A stretch of DNA of 64,000 nt from Agaricicola taiwanensis (GCF_014635245.1 NZ_BMCP01000002.1:124001-188000); one strand, 5' to 3'. Counted from the first letter of the stretch, positions 43,166-52,748 are shown. The notes: a model not told the origin generated them from the sequence alone. Numbers and translations are program-made.

Positions 43166-44128
43166 TCACCCGCTCCGAAGATGCGCCGTGAGCGCGTCGA
43201 TATAGGCCTTCAATCGCTCGGGGAAATACGCTATCGCCGTGCTGTCGACCTCCGGCAGCCCCGTGGCGGAGAAACGCCGGTGTGCAAGCGCAGGCGGGTA
43301 GCCGCGCAACGCCAGGACGGCATGGAGCACCGAGCGGGGCAGGACCGGCGTGGAGGCGACGGAAGGCCGCTGCAATGCCGCGATCAGGAGGTCCTGTGCG
43401 TAGGCGAAATTGTTGGTGGGCGCGGCATCATCCGTGATCACAAGGCGCGGCGGCGTGTCTGCCGTCCCGATGAGGGTCAGGATCGCCTCGGTGACTGTCT
43501 CCAGGCTGACGAGATGAAGACGGCGCGTGCCGTTCAGCGAGCGTCGTGCCGCGAGGCGCCATGCTGGCGCCTTGGCGGTTTCGCTCGCCAGCGAGGCGAG
43601 GTTCTTGCTTCCGGGGCCAAAGACGGCGCCCAGTCGAAGAACGCTGCTTGGAACGGACCTGCTTTCCGCGAGCCGTTCGGCCGCGAGGTGTTCACGGGCA
43701 TAGTCCGATACCGGCTCCGGCGGCGTATCCGCATCCACGAGTTCGGTTTTGCAGGCACCGTATACATCGATGCTGCTCGCATGGAGAACACGCCGCACGT
43801 TTGAACGCCTGATCACCTCACCGAGGCATTCGGCGGCCCGGATGCGCCAGCCGTCGCCGACTGGGCGCAGGAGATCGATCACGACGGTTGCATCATCAAG
43901 CGCCCGCAGCAGATCATCCGCCGATTGCAGGTCGACGCGGTGCGACACAACATGATCGCGCCTCTGCCACTGCGGCCGCGTGCGATGAAACAGCAGCCGG
44001 AGCCGGCAGCCGCCGGCCGGCCAGCGTTCGGCCAGTGCCCGGCCGATCATCCCGCTGGCGCCAAGCACGGCGACGCTGCCTTGATCGTCAGCCCTTGCCT
44101 GGATGTCCGCTTGGCGCGCGCTGATCAC
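43166..44128 (-). CDS. NAD-dependent epimerase/dehydratase-like protein with altered catalytic pair
   Basis: A 320-residue extended SDR: cofactor motif VAVLGASGMIGRALAERW, VVIDLLRPVGD, VLHASSIDVYG and LRLGAVFGPG. The usual YxxxK catalytic pair appears as YAREH, with His in place of the Lys, so normal dehydrogenase/epimerase chemistry is doubtful. It may be a reductase with relaxed requirements or a non-catalytic member. It overlaps the FnlC-like gene by four bases in the polysaccharide operon. Confidence 0.78.
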   Translation of the reverse strand: MISARQADIQARADDQGSVAVLGASGMIGRALAERWPAGGCRLRLLFHRTRPQWQRRDHVVSHRVDLQSADDLLRALDDATVVIDLLRPVGDGWRIRAAECLGEVIRRSNVRRVLHASSIDVYGACKTELVDADTPPEPVSDYAREHLAAERLAESRSVPSSVLRLGAVFGPGSKNLASLASETAKAPAWRLAARRSLNGTRRLHLVSLETVTEAILTLIGTADTPPRLVITDDAAPTNNFAYAQDLLIAALQRPSVASTPVLPRSVLHAVLALRGYPPALAHRRFSATGLPEVDSTAIAYFPERLKAYIDALTAHLRSG

Positions 44129-45264
44129 GGCGCCGCCAGCCGTTCGGCCTCGCGCCAGACGGTCCGCCGCACGTAGCCGGCATAGCTGAAGATGATCCTG
44201 ACCACCTTGGTCGATACCAGATCGGCGGCATAATCCTCGACGAGGCGCGGCCGGAACCCGCGTTCATGCTGCTGCATCGCCAGCGTAACCGCTGCCAGAA
44301 TGCTGTCTGGAGCAAGCCCGCTCATGACCACTGTCGCCTCGTCCATGCCTTCCGGACGCTCGTGCGCATTGCGGATCATGACGGAGGGAAAGCCAAGAAT
44401 GGAGGCTTCTTCGGTCAAGGTCCCGCTATCGGAGATGACACAGGCGGCGTTCATTTCCAGCTTCACGTAATCGAAGAACCGGAATGGCTGGGCGAAACGG
44501 ATGAGAGGGTTGAGCCGGCCAAGATTCATGGCCGCCAGTCGCTGACCTGTGCGGGGATGGGTAGATACCAGCACCGGCATTCCATGTTGCCGGATGAGAA
44601 GATCGAGCGCGGTTATCAGACCGCGCAGGTTCTCCTCCATGTCCACATTCTCCTCGCGATGGGCGCTGACAACGAAATAGCGGCCGGCCTCGAGCGCCTG
44701 ATCGCTCAGCACGGTGGAGTCTGCGATAGCCTGGCGGTGATGATCGAGAACCTCCCGCATGGGCGAGCCGGTCTTGATGACTGTCTCCGGCCTGAGGCCC
44801 TCGGACAGAAGATAGCGGCGCGCATGCTCGGTATAGGTGAGATTGACGTCGCTGGTGTGGTCGATGATGCGCCGGTTGATTTCCTCCGGCACGCGCTGAT
44901 CGAAGCAACGGTTGCCCGCTTCCATATGGAAGATGGGGATTTTCCGACGTTTGGCGGCGATGATGCCGAGGCCGGTGTTGGTGTCGCCGAGCAGCAGCAT
45001 GGCATCGGGCTGCTCGACCGCGAGAACATCGTCAAACCGCTCGATGACGCGCGCGATCATCTGCGCGGGCGTTGTGCCGCCCGCATCCAGGAAATGGTCC
45101 GGCTTGCGAAGGCCGAGGTCGCGGAACATCGCGCCGCTGAGCTCGTCATCGAAGTTCTGGCCGCTATGGACCAGGACATGGTCGCACGTCCGGTCCAGCT
45201 CCTGAGCGATGAGGCTCAGCTTGATGATCTCGGGTCGCGTGCCGACCAGCGTGACGACTTTCAT
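44125..45264 (-). CDS. UDP-sugar 2-epimerase of the FnlC/WbjD type
   Basis: A 379-residue non-hydrolysing C2 epimerase of the WecB superfamily. Sequence features (VTLVGTRPEIIKLSLIAQEL, HVLVHSGQNFDDELSG, LLGDTNTGLGIIAAKR, IFHMEAGNRCFDQRVPEE, YTEHARRYLLSEG) resemble FnlC/WbjD/Cap5G, which makes UDP-N-acetyl-L-fucosamine from its talosamine precursor, more than WecB. ATG 45264 is the conserved start. A 164-base gap with no recognisable signal separates it from the preceding RmlD-like gene. Confidence 0.85.
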   Translation of the reverse strand: MKVVTLVGTRPEIIKLSLIAQELDRTCDHVLVHSGQNFDDELSGAMFRDLGLRKPDHFLDAGGTTPAQMIARVIERFDDVLAVEQPDAMLLLGDTNTGLGIIAAKRRKIPIFHMEAGNRCFDQRVPEEINRRIIDHTSDVNLTYTEHARRYLLSEGLRPETVIKTGSPMREVLDHHRQAIADSTVLSDQALEAGRYFVVSAHREENVDMEENLRGLITALDLLIRQHGMPVLVSTHPRTGQRLAAMNLGRLNPLIRFAQPFRFFDYVKLEMNAACVISDSGTLTEEASILGFPSVMIRNAHERPEGMDEATVVMSGLAPDSILAAVTLAMQQHERGFRPRLVEDYAADLVSTKVVRIIFSYAGYVRRTVWREAERLAAP

Positions 45265-45428
45265 CGGCACGAAACACCAGAACGTTCTAGAGCCTTGAGG
45301 ACAGGGACCGCAAAGCAAGCGCTACGACGGACCGTCGGCGGCATTTCCGTATCGGACATCATGAGCTCGTTCAATGTTCCATCTGGGCGCATTCTTGGCC
45401 ATCTCGATAGTGATGTGGCGGGGGCCGA

Positions 45429-46328
45429 CTAAGGCTGCCGCAGGTATCTCAGGGAGGGCGAGACGGCGGAGTGATCGGCTTGGATATGACAGAGATCGGC
45501 AATCATTTTCTCCCAGCTTGGCGACTGATAGCTGAACCTTTCATTGAAAAGGCTTCCGTCCAGGCTGCGATCCACCGCCACGCCCTCATCGGGAATAATC
45601 TCGATCGGCAGGCCGAACGAGCGCTTGATGAGGGTAAGCAGGCGGAACTTGTCGATCGGTCTTGATGCGAGGTGATAAAGGCCGGAGGCCGAGGGGTGGC
45701 GCTCGACGATCAGGCGCAGGACGTGGCTGAGCTCGTGCGCCGTCAGGCCCGAGAAGACCGCACGGGTGAACCCACGGATCTGTCCGCGTTGGGCCAGCAG
45801 CCATTCAAGCAAGCTGCGCTTGCGCGATAATTCGTAGCCGATGAAGGAGGTCCGCAATGTGAGGCAGCCCGGATCACAGACCTCACCGAGGAGCTTGGTC
45901 CTGCCATAGATGTCCTCGGCATCGGCGACATCCGCTTCACGGTAGAGCCCGCGCCGCCCGGAGAATACGCAGTCCGTGCTGATGTGAATGAGGCGCGCTC
46001 CTCGTGTCCGGCACAGCGCGGCCAGCCGGTGCGGCAGCATGGAATTGATCTCTATGGCCAATAATCTGTCATTGGCATCGTCACGCTGCTTCACGAGACC
46101 GATGGCATTGATCACGACCTCTGGCTCGAAGGCATCGACAGCCCGCGCAATGGTGTCGAAGGAGCGTGCGTCGACGCCGCAGAAGCTGCGCTCCGGCGCA
46201 AATAAGCCAAAGCAGTGATAATCCCGGAACGGCCGGCGCAGCGTCACGGCCACATCATGCGTGGCTTCGAATTCGGACAGCAGGTGATGCCCGAGCATTC
46301 CGTCACCGCCGAGGATCAGGATGCGCAT
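45429..46328 (-). CDS. RmlD-like sugar nucleotide reductase
   Basis: A 299-residue extended SDR: RILILGGDGMLGHHLLSEF, VVINAIGLVKQRDDAND, HISTDCVFSGRRG and the catalytic YGRTKLLGE. Similar to RmlD and to the reductase domain of FnlB/WbjC, but without the C-terminal cupin domain of FnlB. A nucleotide-sugar 4-reductase role fits its place next to the FnlC-like epimerase. The start overlaps the 3' end of the WbuB-like gene by 13 bases. Confidence 0.84.
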   Translation of the reverse strand: MRILILGGDGMLGHHLLSEFEATHDVAVTLRRPFRDYHCFGLFAPERSFCGVDARSFDTIARAVDAFEPEVVINAIGLVKQRDDANDRLLAIEINSMLPHRLAALCRTRGARLIHISTDCVFSGRRGLYREADVADAEDIYGRTKLLGEVCDPGCLTLRTSFIGYELSRKRSLLEWLLAQRGQIRGFTRAVFSGLTAHELSHVLRLIVERHPSASGLYHLASRPIDKFRLLTLIKRSFGLPIEIIPDEGVAVDRSLDGSLFNERFSYQSPSWEKMIADLCHIQADHSAVSPSLRYLRQP

Positions 46329-47584
46329 CTTCGGCTTCCATCGAGTTCGGTCAGCCAGCCCTCGATTCGCGCGACGATCTGGTCGAGGGCGAACTCGCGG
46401 GCATAATAGGTGCGCCCCGCACCTCCCATGGCCTGACGCGCGGTGGCGTCGAGCAGTGACATCTGGATGGTAGCCTCGGCGAGCGCTTCGGCATCCCCCG
46501 CAGGGCAAGCAATACCGGCACCGGCCTCACGTACGATGCGCGCGGTTTCGCCGTCGGTCGCTGCCAGAATGGGCTTGCCTGCCGCGAGATAGGTTTGCAG
46601 CTTGGATGGTACCGTGAGCGCGAAAAGCGGATCCTTGTGCAAGGCCACCAGCAGGACGTCCGCTTGCGCGAGCAGGTTCGGCATGGCTGATTGGGGAAAA
46701 GGCCCTGTGATGAAGACGGTGTCCTCCAGTTTCTCTATCTCGATCCGCGATCGCAGCGCCGGGCCTGCGCGGCCATCTCCGACAAGGATCCATTTGATGT
46801 GGGGCAGATGGCGCGTGCGGTGCGCGGCGTCGAGGACCGTGTGGAGGCCCTGAGCGGCACCAAAGTTGCCGGCGAAGAGGATGCGGAACCCGGCCGGCAG
46901 GAGATGCTTCTGCTCGTCATGCGGCGCGTCCGATGGCTCCTGCGGCTCCGGGTTGGCGGGATTGGGCAGGTAGCGGACGTCGGCATCCGGCGACAGGGAC
47001 CGGACGGGCTGTTCGAACGCGCGTGAGGAAACGCCGATGATATCCGACCGGCGGTAGAGAAATCGCACGAGCCGCCTGACGGTGGCGATGATCATGCGGC
47101 TGCGCGTTGCGCCCGTTGCGGCCAGGCTTTCCGGCCATAGGTCCTGCACCCAGAAGATCAGACGTGCGCCGTTCAGCCATTTCACCACGAGCGCGGGTAT
47201 GCCAACCGTTACCGGGGACGGTTGGAAAACGAGGACGAGGTCGGCCCGTGGCCGGCAAAGAAACGCAGCGACACTCGCTGAAACCGCGAAGGAGAGATAG
47301 TTGAGGACCAGTTGGACTGCCGAGCTGCCCCGGGGGATGATCGGCACGCGGAAAACACCGACCCGCCCCTGTGCTTCCCGGCGCGGTGCGAACCCCCGGT
47401 AGCCTGGAAAGAGCCGTCCCGTGGGATAATTGGGCATGCCGGTCAGGACGTTGACCCTGTGGCCCAAGGCCGCTAGCCGCTGCGAGACAGTATTTATAAT
47501 AAAGTTTTCAGGATCGTAATACTGGGAAACAACTAGCAGATCGAGCGTAAGCCCCGATTGTTCTGAGGGCCTACAGTTTACCAT
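46316..47584 (-). CDS. WbuB-like family 4 glycosyltransferase
   Basis: A 422-residue GT-B glycosyltransferase. Features: LLVVSQYYDPENFIINTVSQ, GMPNYPTGRLFPGY, IFWVQDLWPESL, FAGNFGAAQGLHTVLDA and LTVPSKLQTYLAAGKPIL. These resemble WbuB-type transferases, proposed to transfer N-acetyl-L-fucosamine in E. coli O antigens, matching the FnlC-like enzyme downstream. It is the first gene of the polysaccharide operon; the 231-base region upstream (47585-47815) has no gene and no clear promoter. Confidence 0.82.
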   Translation of the reverse strand: MVNCRPSEQSGLTLDLLVVSQYYDPENFIINTVSQRLAALGHRVNVLTGMPNYPTGRLFPGYRGFAPRREAQGRVGVFRVPIIPRGSSAVQLVLNYLSFAVSASVAAFLCRPRADLVLVFQPSPVTVGIPALVVKWLNGARLIFWVQDLWPESLAATGATRSRMIIATVRRLVRFLYRRSDIIGVSSRAFEQPVRSLSPDADVRYLPNPANPEPQEPSDAPHDEQKHLLPAGFRILFAGNFGAAQGLHTVLDAAHRTRHLPHIKWILVGDGRAGPALRSRIEIEKLEDTVFITGPFPQSAMPNLLAQADVLLVALHKDPLFALTVPSKLQTYLAAGKPILAATDGETARIVREAGAGIACPAGDAEALAEATIQMSLLDATARQAMGGAGRTYYAREFALDQIVARIEGWLTELDGSRRCAS

Positions 47585-47815
47585 GATCGACCCTCAATCT
47601 TTTCTGCCGGATCTTCTGTGTGGCAGTGCATTATCAGTGCGGATGCTACCAAGTTGGCATGCCCCAGCCCGTCGCTTGAAGTCAACCGCCACACGGGAAA
47701 CTGAAAGCACCGGTGGGGAAAACTACCCGGATGAGATGACCGCCAGCCCTCCCGTCCGCGTCGATGGCGCCTATATCCCTGCTATCAACACAGCATGTGC
47801 AGCAAGGATCATCGC

Positions 47816-48646
47816 ATGACCTCCCAACCCATCGTCACCTTGAACGACAGCCGCTCCATCCCGCAGATCGGCCTCGGTGTCTGGAAAACGCCTGATGATA
47901 CCGCCGTCGCGGTGGTCGACACCGCGCTGAAGGCCGGATACCGGCACATCGACACGGCCGCGATCTATGAGAATGAAGCCGGTGTGGGGAAGGGGCTGAA
48001 GGCCTCAGGCGTGGCGCGTGAGGACATCTTCATCACCACGAAGCTCTGGAATGACGAACAGGGATTCGACAAGACGCTGCGGGCTTTTGATGCCAGTCTC
48101 AAGCGGCTCGGCCTCGATTATGTTGACCTCTACCTCATCCACTGGCCGTCGCCGGCGCGGGGAGCCTATGTGGATAGCTGGAAGGCCTTCCTGCGGCTGA
48201 AGGAGGAGGGCCGCGCCAGGTCCATCGGCGTCTCCAACTTCGAGGTGGAACATCTCGACCGCCTGATCGGCGAGACGGGCGTGACACCTGTTCTCAACCA
48301 GATCGAGCTTCATCCGCGCTTTCAGCAGCGGGCGCTCCGCAAAGCCCATGCGCAACGCGGCATCGCCACTCAGTCCTGGAGCCCGCTGGGTCAGGGCACG
48401 CTGCTGGCTGATCCGGCGATCACCTCGATCGCGAAGAAGCACGGGCGGACGCCGGCACAGGTCATCATCCGCTGGCACATCGACAACGGGCTGGTCGTGA
48501 TCCCGAAATCGGTGACGCCCAGCCGGATCAAAGAGAACTTCGATGTGTTCGGGTTCAAGCTCGATGGCGAAGATCTCAAGGCCATCGAGGGGCTCGACAG
48601 CCGGGATGGCCGGATCGGTCCCAATCCGGTGACTGCGGAATTCTGA
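47816..48646 (+). CDS. Aldo/keto reductase
   Basis: A 276-residue NADPH-dependent carbonyl reductase of the DkgA-like group (2,5-diketo-D-gluconate reductase or methylglyoxal reductase are typical activities). The tetrad is visible: Asp and Tyr in HIDTAAIYENEAGVG, Lys in ITTKLWN and His in LIHWPSP. NADP motif VVIPKSVTPSRIKENFDVF is present. ATG 47816 follows AAGGA by seven bases. It runs away from the polysaccharide locus. Confidence 0.9.
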   Translation: MTSQPIVTLNDSRSIPQIGLGVWKTPDDTAVAVVDTALKAGYRHIDTAAIYENEAGVGKGLKASGVAREDIFITTKLWNDEQGFDKTLRAFDASLKRLGLDYVDLYLIHWPSPARGAYVDSWKAFLRLKEEGRARSIGVSNFEVEHLDRLIGETGVTPVLNQIELHPRFQQRALRKAHAQRGIATQSWSPLGQGTLLADPAITSIAKKHGRTPAQVIIRWHIDNGLVVIPKSVTPSRIKENFDVFGFKLDGEDLKAIEGLDSRDGRIGPNPVTAEF

Positions 48647-48768
48647 GAGCAAGGTCAATGGCGGCCCGCGTCGCGCCTTTGACCTCACAAGTTGCGCCGC
48701 CATTGCAACTGCGTTGCGTTGACTGTAGACAATTCTGCAGAGCAGATAACAAAGCTGTCGGAGGAATC

Positions 48769-49938
48769 ATGGGTCGCCCGTTACGTTCGGTCATCATGCG
48801 GGGTGGGACCAGCAAGGCTGTGTTCCTGAAGGAAGCCGATCTGCCGCAGGACGAGGCAGCGCGGACCAAAACCATCCTTCAGGTCTTCGGCTCACCCGAC
48901 AAACGCCAGATCGACGGGCTTGGCGGCGCGGATCCCCTCACCAGCAAGCTCGCCATCATCGGACCGGCGCGCCAGGGTGTGGAGCGGGCGAAGGATACCC
49001 ACATCACCTACACCTTCGGGCAGGTGGAAATCGCCCATCCCGACATCGACTGGTACAGCCTCTGCGGCAATATCTCGGCCGCTGTCGGCGCTTTTGCAAT
49101 CTACGAGGGAATGGTGGTGCCGACAGCACCGCTGACCTCGGTGCGCTGCTACAACACCAACCTCGATCGCGTGCTGACCATCGAAGTGCCAGTGGAAAAC
49201 GGCAGGCCTCTGGAGGCGGGGGACTATGTGGTGCCGGGCGTGCCGGGAACGGGCGCTCGCATCCAGGTGGATTTCTCCGATACTGCCGGCGGCACCACGG
49301 GGGCGCTTCTGCCCACGGGTAATCCGACCGACATCCTCACCATCCCCGACTTCGGCGAGGTGGAGGTCACGCTGATCGATACCGGCAACGCCCATGTCTT
49401 CGTGCGCGCCAGGGATCTCGGCATCAAGGGCACGGAAACGGCGGCGGAGATCGACCAGAATAAGCCGCTGATCGCGCTTCTTGAGAAGATCCGCGGCGCG
49501 GGCGCTTTCCGCATGGGCATGGTCTCCTCGCCGGAAGCGGCGCGGCATGAAAGCCCGGCAACTCCGCTGATCGGCATGGTGAGCGAGCCAGCGGACTATC
49601 ACGATGCTATCGCCGACCGCACGATCTCGGCCGATGATGTCGATGTGGTCTCGCGGTTGATGTTCATGCAGCAGATGCACAAGGCATATGCCGCCACCAG
49701 CACGGCCTGCACCGGGGTCGCGAGCCAGGTGCCGGGTACGCTCGTCTATGAGATGACGCGGCCCGAGGCGCGGACGGCTCTGCGCAACCGCCGCGAGGTC
49801 AGGATCGGCCATCCCGCCGGCGTCATCGAGACCGAGACGGAGCTGGAAGAGGTCGACGGTGGCTATAAGGTGAAGCGGGCGACGGTGTCGCGCACAGCCC
49901 GGCGCATCATGGAAGGCTATGTCTTCGTGCCGGAGTGA
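48769..49938 (+). CDS. PrpF/GalD family isomerase (4-oxalomesaconate tautomerase-like)
   Basis: A 389-residue protein of the PrpF superfamily (diaminopimelate-epimerase fold) that isomerises unsaturated carboxylic acids: 2-methylaconitate (PrpF), 4-oxalomesaconate (GalD) or methylitaconate. Features: RSVIMRGGTSKAVF, QIDGLGGADPLTSK, the probable catalytic Cys99 in SLCGNISAAVG, and LINTGNAHVF-type VTLIDTGNAHVFV. No propionate or gallate pathway genes adjoin it, so the substrate is open. ATG 48769 is behind GGAGGA. Confidence 0.84.
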   Translation: MGRPLRSVIMRGGTSKAVFLKEADLPQDEAARTKTILQVFGSPDKRQIDGLGGADPLTSKLAIIGPARQGVERAKDTHITYTFGQVEIAHPDIDWYSLCGNISAAVGAFAIYEGMVVPTAPLTSVRCYNTNLDRVLTIEVPVENGRPLEAGDYVVPGVPGTGARIQVDFSDTAGGTTGALLPTGNPTDILTIPDFGEVEVTLIDTGNAHVFVRARDLGIKGTETAAEIDQNKPLIALLEKIRGAGAFRMGMVSSPEAARHESPATPLIGMVSEPADYHDAIADRTISADDVDVVSRLMFMQQMHKAYAATSTACTGVASQVPGTLVYEMTRPEARTALRNRREVRIGHPAGVIETETELEEVDGGYKVKRATVSRTARRIMEGYVFVPE

Positions 49939-49971
49939 TCCGGCACGAAGCGATGATGTGCTCCTGAAGCC

Positions 49972-52326
49972 TTATTCCGCGGCTTCTCTCAGCTCCCCGC
50001 GCAGCACGCGGGCAGCTTCCACCATGTTGATGAGGGCAGGGCGCACCTCGTCCCATTTGCGGGTCTTCAACCCGCAGTCCGGGTTGACCCAGATCTGCTC
50101 CGGGGACAGATGCCGCCCCGCGCGCTGCAGGAGGTCGACCATCTCGGCCGTGGCTGGGCAGCGCGGCGAGTGGATGTCGTAAACGCCGGGCCCGATGTCG
50201 TTCGGATAGCGGTAGCTGACGAAGGCTTCCAACAGCTCCATCTTGGACCGTGAGGTCTCGATGGAGATGACATCGGCGTCCATGTTGCCGATGGCGGTGA
50301 TGATGTCGTTGAACTCCGAGTAGCACATATGGGTGTGGATCTGGGTTTCATCCCTGACGCCCGAGGCCGTGATGCGGAAGCTCTCCACCGCCCAGTCCAA
50401 ATAGTGCTGCCAATCGGCGCGACGGAGCGGCAGGCCCTCGCGCAGGGCGGCCTCGTCGATCTGGATGATCTTCGCGCCTGCGGCTTCGAGGTCGATCACC
50501 TCATCACGAATGGCGAGTGCGATCTGGCGGCAGACCGCATCACGGGTGACATCGTCGCGGACGAAAGACCAGTTGAGAATGGTGACCGGGCCCGTGAGCA
50601 TGCCCTTCATGGGTTTTTCCGCCAGGGACTGCGCGTGCTTCCAAGTGTCGACCGTTATGGGTTCTGGGCGCGAGACATCACCGAAGAGCAGCGGTGGCCG
50701 CACGTAGCGCGAACCATAACTTTGCACCCAGCCGTGCTGGGTGAAGGCGAAGCCTGACAGGCGCTCGCCGAAATACTGCACCATGTCGTTGCGCTCGAAC
50801 TCGCCGTGGACCAGCACATCGAGGCCGATCTCTTCCTGCCACTGCACGCAGGCCGCCGTTTCCCTGGCAAGGAAGGCATCATAATCCGCCTGACTGAGCT
50901 GGCCCTTGCCGAACTGGGAGCGAGCCTTGCGCACCTCCGGCGTCTGGGGGAAAGAGCCGATGGTGGTTGTCGGGTAGGAGGGGAGATCGAGCCTCTCCTG
51001 CTGCTTCGCCCGCCGCTCAATGAAAGGCGTGGCCCTTATCGCCATGTCAGGCGTCAGCGCACCCATCCTCTTGGCCACCGCGCTGTTGTGCACCTTTGGC
51101 GAGGTGCGTCGCGATTCGGCTGCACTGGATGAGGCCCTGAGCTCTTCCGCTGCGGCATCCCGGCCATCGGTCAGGGCGCGGCCGAGAACGGAAAGCTCGC
51201 TCATCTTCTGAACCGCGAAGGCGAGCCAACTCTTGAGATCGGGATCGAGGCGCATTTCCTGTTCGAGGTCGATGGGCACATGGAGCAGCGAGCACGACGG
51301 CGCCAGCATCACATGATCGCGGCCGCGCTGAGCTACCACGGGCTCGATCCGTTCGAGGATCTTCTCCAGATCGGCGCGCCAGATGTTGCGGCCGTCGATG
51401 ATCCCGAGCGAAAGGACGAGACCTTCCCGTGCCTTCTCCACCACGGCATCAAGCTGATCAGCGCCCCGCACAAGGTCGAGATGGAGGCCGGCCACAGGAA
51501 GGCTGAGCGCCGTCTCGAGGTTGTTGCCGAGATCGCCGAAATAGGTCGTCAGCATGATCTTCACGTTGGGCAGCGCGCGGGCGAGGACGGCATAGGTATC
51601 GCGCAGCGCCCGACGAGCCGTATCATCGAGATCGAGCACCAGGCACGGCTCGTCGATCTGCACCCATTCCGCGCCGTTGGCCGAAAGGCGCCGCAGAACC
51701 TCGGTATAGACGGGCAGGATGTTCGGCAGCAGCGAGAGTGGGTTGAGCGTGGCGTCTTTCGACTTGCCGAGTTTGAGGAAGGTGACGGGCCCGAGCAGGA
51801 CAGGGCGCGTCTGATAGCCAAGCGCCTTTGCCTCCCGGTACTCATCCATCGGCTTGGTCGAGCTGAGAGTGAAGGTCTGACCACGCGTGAACTCAGGCAC
51901 CATGTAATGGTAATTGGTGTCGAACCACTTGGTCATTTCCAGAGCCGGAACGCCGTGGCCGGCGCCATGGCTATGCCCGTGGGCGCAGGCTTCGCCTGAT
52001 TGTTGCTGGCTGCCACGCGCCATGGCGAAATAGGTGTCCAGCGAAACCTCGCCGCCGTTCCAGCCGTAGATCTCAGGGATGGCGCCGACCATGCAGCTGG
52101 TGTCGAGCACCTGATCGTAGAGCGAGAAGTCGTTGGACGGGATTTCGGTCACGCCGAGCGCGTGCTGGCGCGCCCAGTTGGCGGCGCGCAGTTCTGCCGC
52201 CGTTGCAAGCAGCGCTGCTGCGTCGGTCTTGCCCGACCAGTAGCTTTCGAGCGCCAGCTTTAATTCGCGGCGCGGCCCGATGCGCGGGACGCCAAGGCTG
52301 GCTATGGAAAGAGATTTCTTAGACAT
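49972..52326 (-). CDS. metE: Cobalamin-independent methionine synthase MetE
   Basis: Zinc enzyme that transfers a methyl group from 5-methyltetrahydropteroyl-triglutamate to homocysteine. The 784-residue protein is full length with both barrels: N-terminal VPRIGPRRELKLALESYW, substrate region SYPTTTIGSFPQTPEVR, and zinc ligands in IHTHMCYSEF and NPDCGLKTRKW. ATG 52326 is the conserved start; the open frame continues upstream through the riboswitch but is not coding. A cobalamin riboswitch in the leader should repress it when B12 is present. Confidence 0.95.
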   Translation of the reverse strand: MSKKSLSIASLGVPRIGPRRELKLALESYWSGKTDAAALLATAAELRAANWARQHALGVTEIPSNDFSLYDQVLDTSCMVGAIPEIYGWNGGEVSLDTYFAMARGSQQQSGEACAHGHSHGAGHGVPALEMTKWFDTNYHYMVPEFTRGQTFTLSSTKPMDEYREAKALGYQTRPVLLGPVTFLKLGKSKDATLNPLSLLPNILPVYTEVLRRLSANGAEWVQIDEPCLVLDLDDTARRALRDTYAVLARALPNVKIMLTTYFGDLGNNLETALSLPVAGLHLDLVRGADQLDAVVEKAREGLVLSLGIIDGRNIWRADLEKILERIEPVVAQRGRDHVMLAPSCSLLHVPIDLEQEMRLDPDLKSWLAFAVQKMSELSVLGRALTDGRDAAAEELRASSSAAESRRTSPKVHNSAVAKRMGALTPDMAIRATPFIERRAKQQERLDLPSYPTTTIGSFPQTPEVRKARSQFGKGQLSQADYDAFLARETAACVQWQEEIGLDVLVHGEFERNDMVQYFGERLSGFAFTQHGWVQSYGSRYVRPPLLFGDVSRPEPITVDTWKHAQSLAEKPMKGMLTGPVTILNWSFVRDDVTRDAVCRQIALAIRDEVIDLEAAGAKIIQIDEAALREGLPLRRADWQHYLDWAVESFRITASGVRDETQIHTHMCYSEFNDIITAIGNMDADVISIETSRSKMELLEAFVSYRYPNDIGPGVYDIHSPRCPATAEMVDLLQRAGRHLSPEQIWVNPDCGLKTRKWDEVRPALINMVEAARVLRGELREAAE

Positions 52327-52407
52327 CGGCTTGAACCCCAGAAGTTTGGGGGCAAAGGCCGAGCGGACGCGTGTTCGGCGACAAGCAAACGCCGGCCGCA
52401 GTCCTCC

Positions 52408-52440
52408 GCGACACACTGGGACACCCCGCCCGTGGACGTT
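52408..52440 (-). other. Conserved 33-base block downstream of the metE riboswitch
   Basis: On the minus strand this block (ACGTCCACGGGCGGGGTG at its core) matches 30 of 33 bases with 56062-56094 downstream of the nrdA riboswitch. It lies outside the conserved cobalamin aptamer and before the metE start, so it may be a shared expression platform. Confidence 0.6.
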
Positions 52441-52612
52441 ATCTCGCCGGGGCAGGTCTCCTGGCTCGCGGGTCAAAGCTTGGGGCTGTCTTCCCGGCAT
52501 CGCCGCCAGTGACATCTGAGCCCTTCGCTCATCGCTTACAGTTGCGGGGGCAGCTCCGGCATTAAACCGGATTCCCTCTTAGCTCCCGACGCAGTGTCGG
52601 AAGAACCTCGAC
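52437..52612 (-). promoter_or_regulatory. Cobalamin riboswitch of metE
   Basis: The minus strand carries the ordered conserved elements of the adenosylcobalamin aptamer. AGAGGGAATCCGG is at about 52567-52579, the B12 box GCCGGAGCTGCCCCCGCAACTG at 52539-52560 (in pieces), and GAGCCAGGAGACCTGCC at 52451-52467. It lies in the 422-base gap between metE and GH15 and precedes metE by about 110 bases. Confidence 0.95.
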
Positions 52613-52748
52613 AACTTCAGGGTGGCTTAAGCAGGGCCATCCGTCAAGGTGCATATAAGGACATCTTTATATCTCTAATCGGCATTCGGCCTTTCATTTC
52701 CCGACAGGCCTCCTATGTTTTTCCAAGAGCGGCAACGGGGAGACAAGC

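Noticed and set aside
45265-45428. The 164-base gap inside the polysaccharide operon as a lost gene or promoter
   Set aside because: No homology-bearing frame, terminator or promoter motif is visible; it is left as an unexplained spacer.
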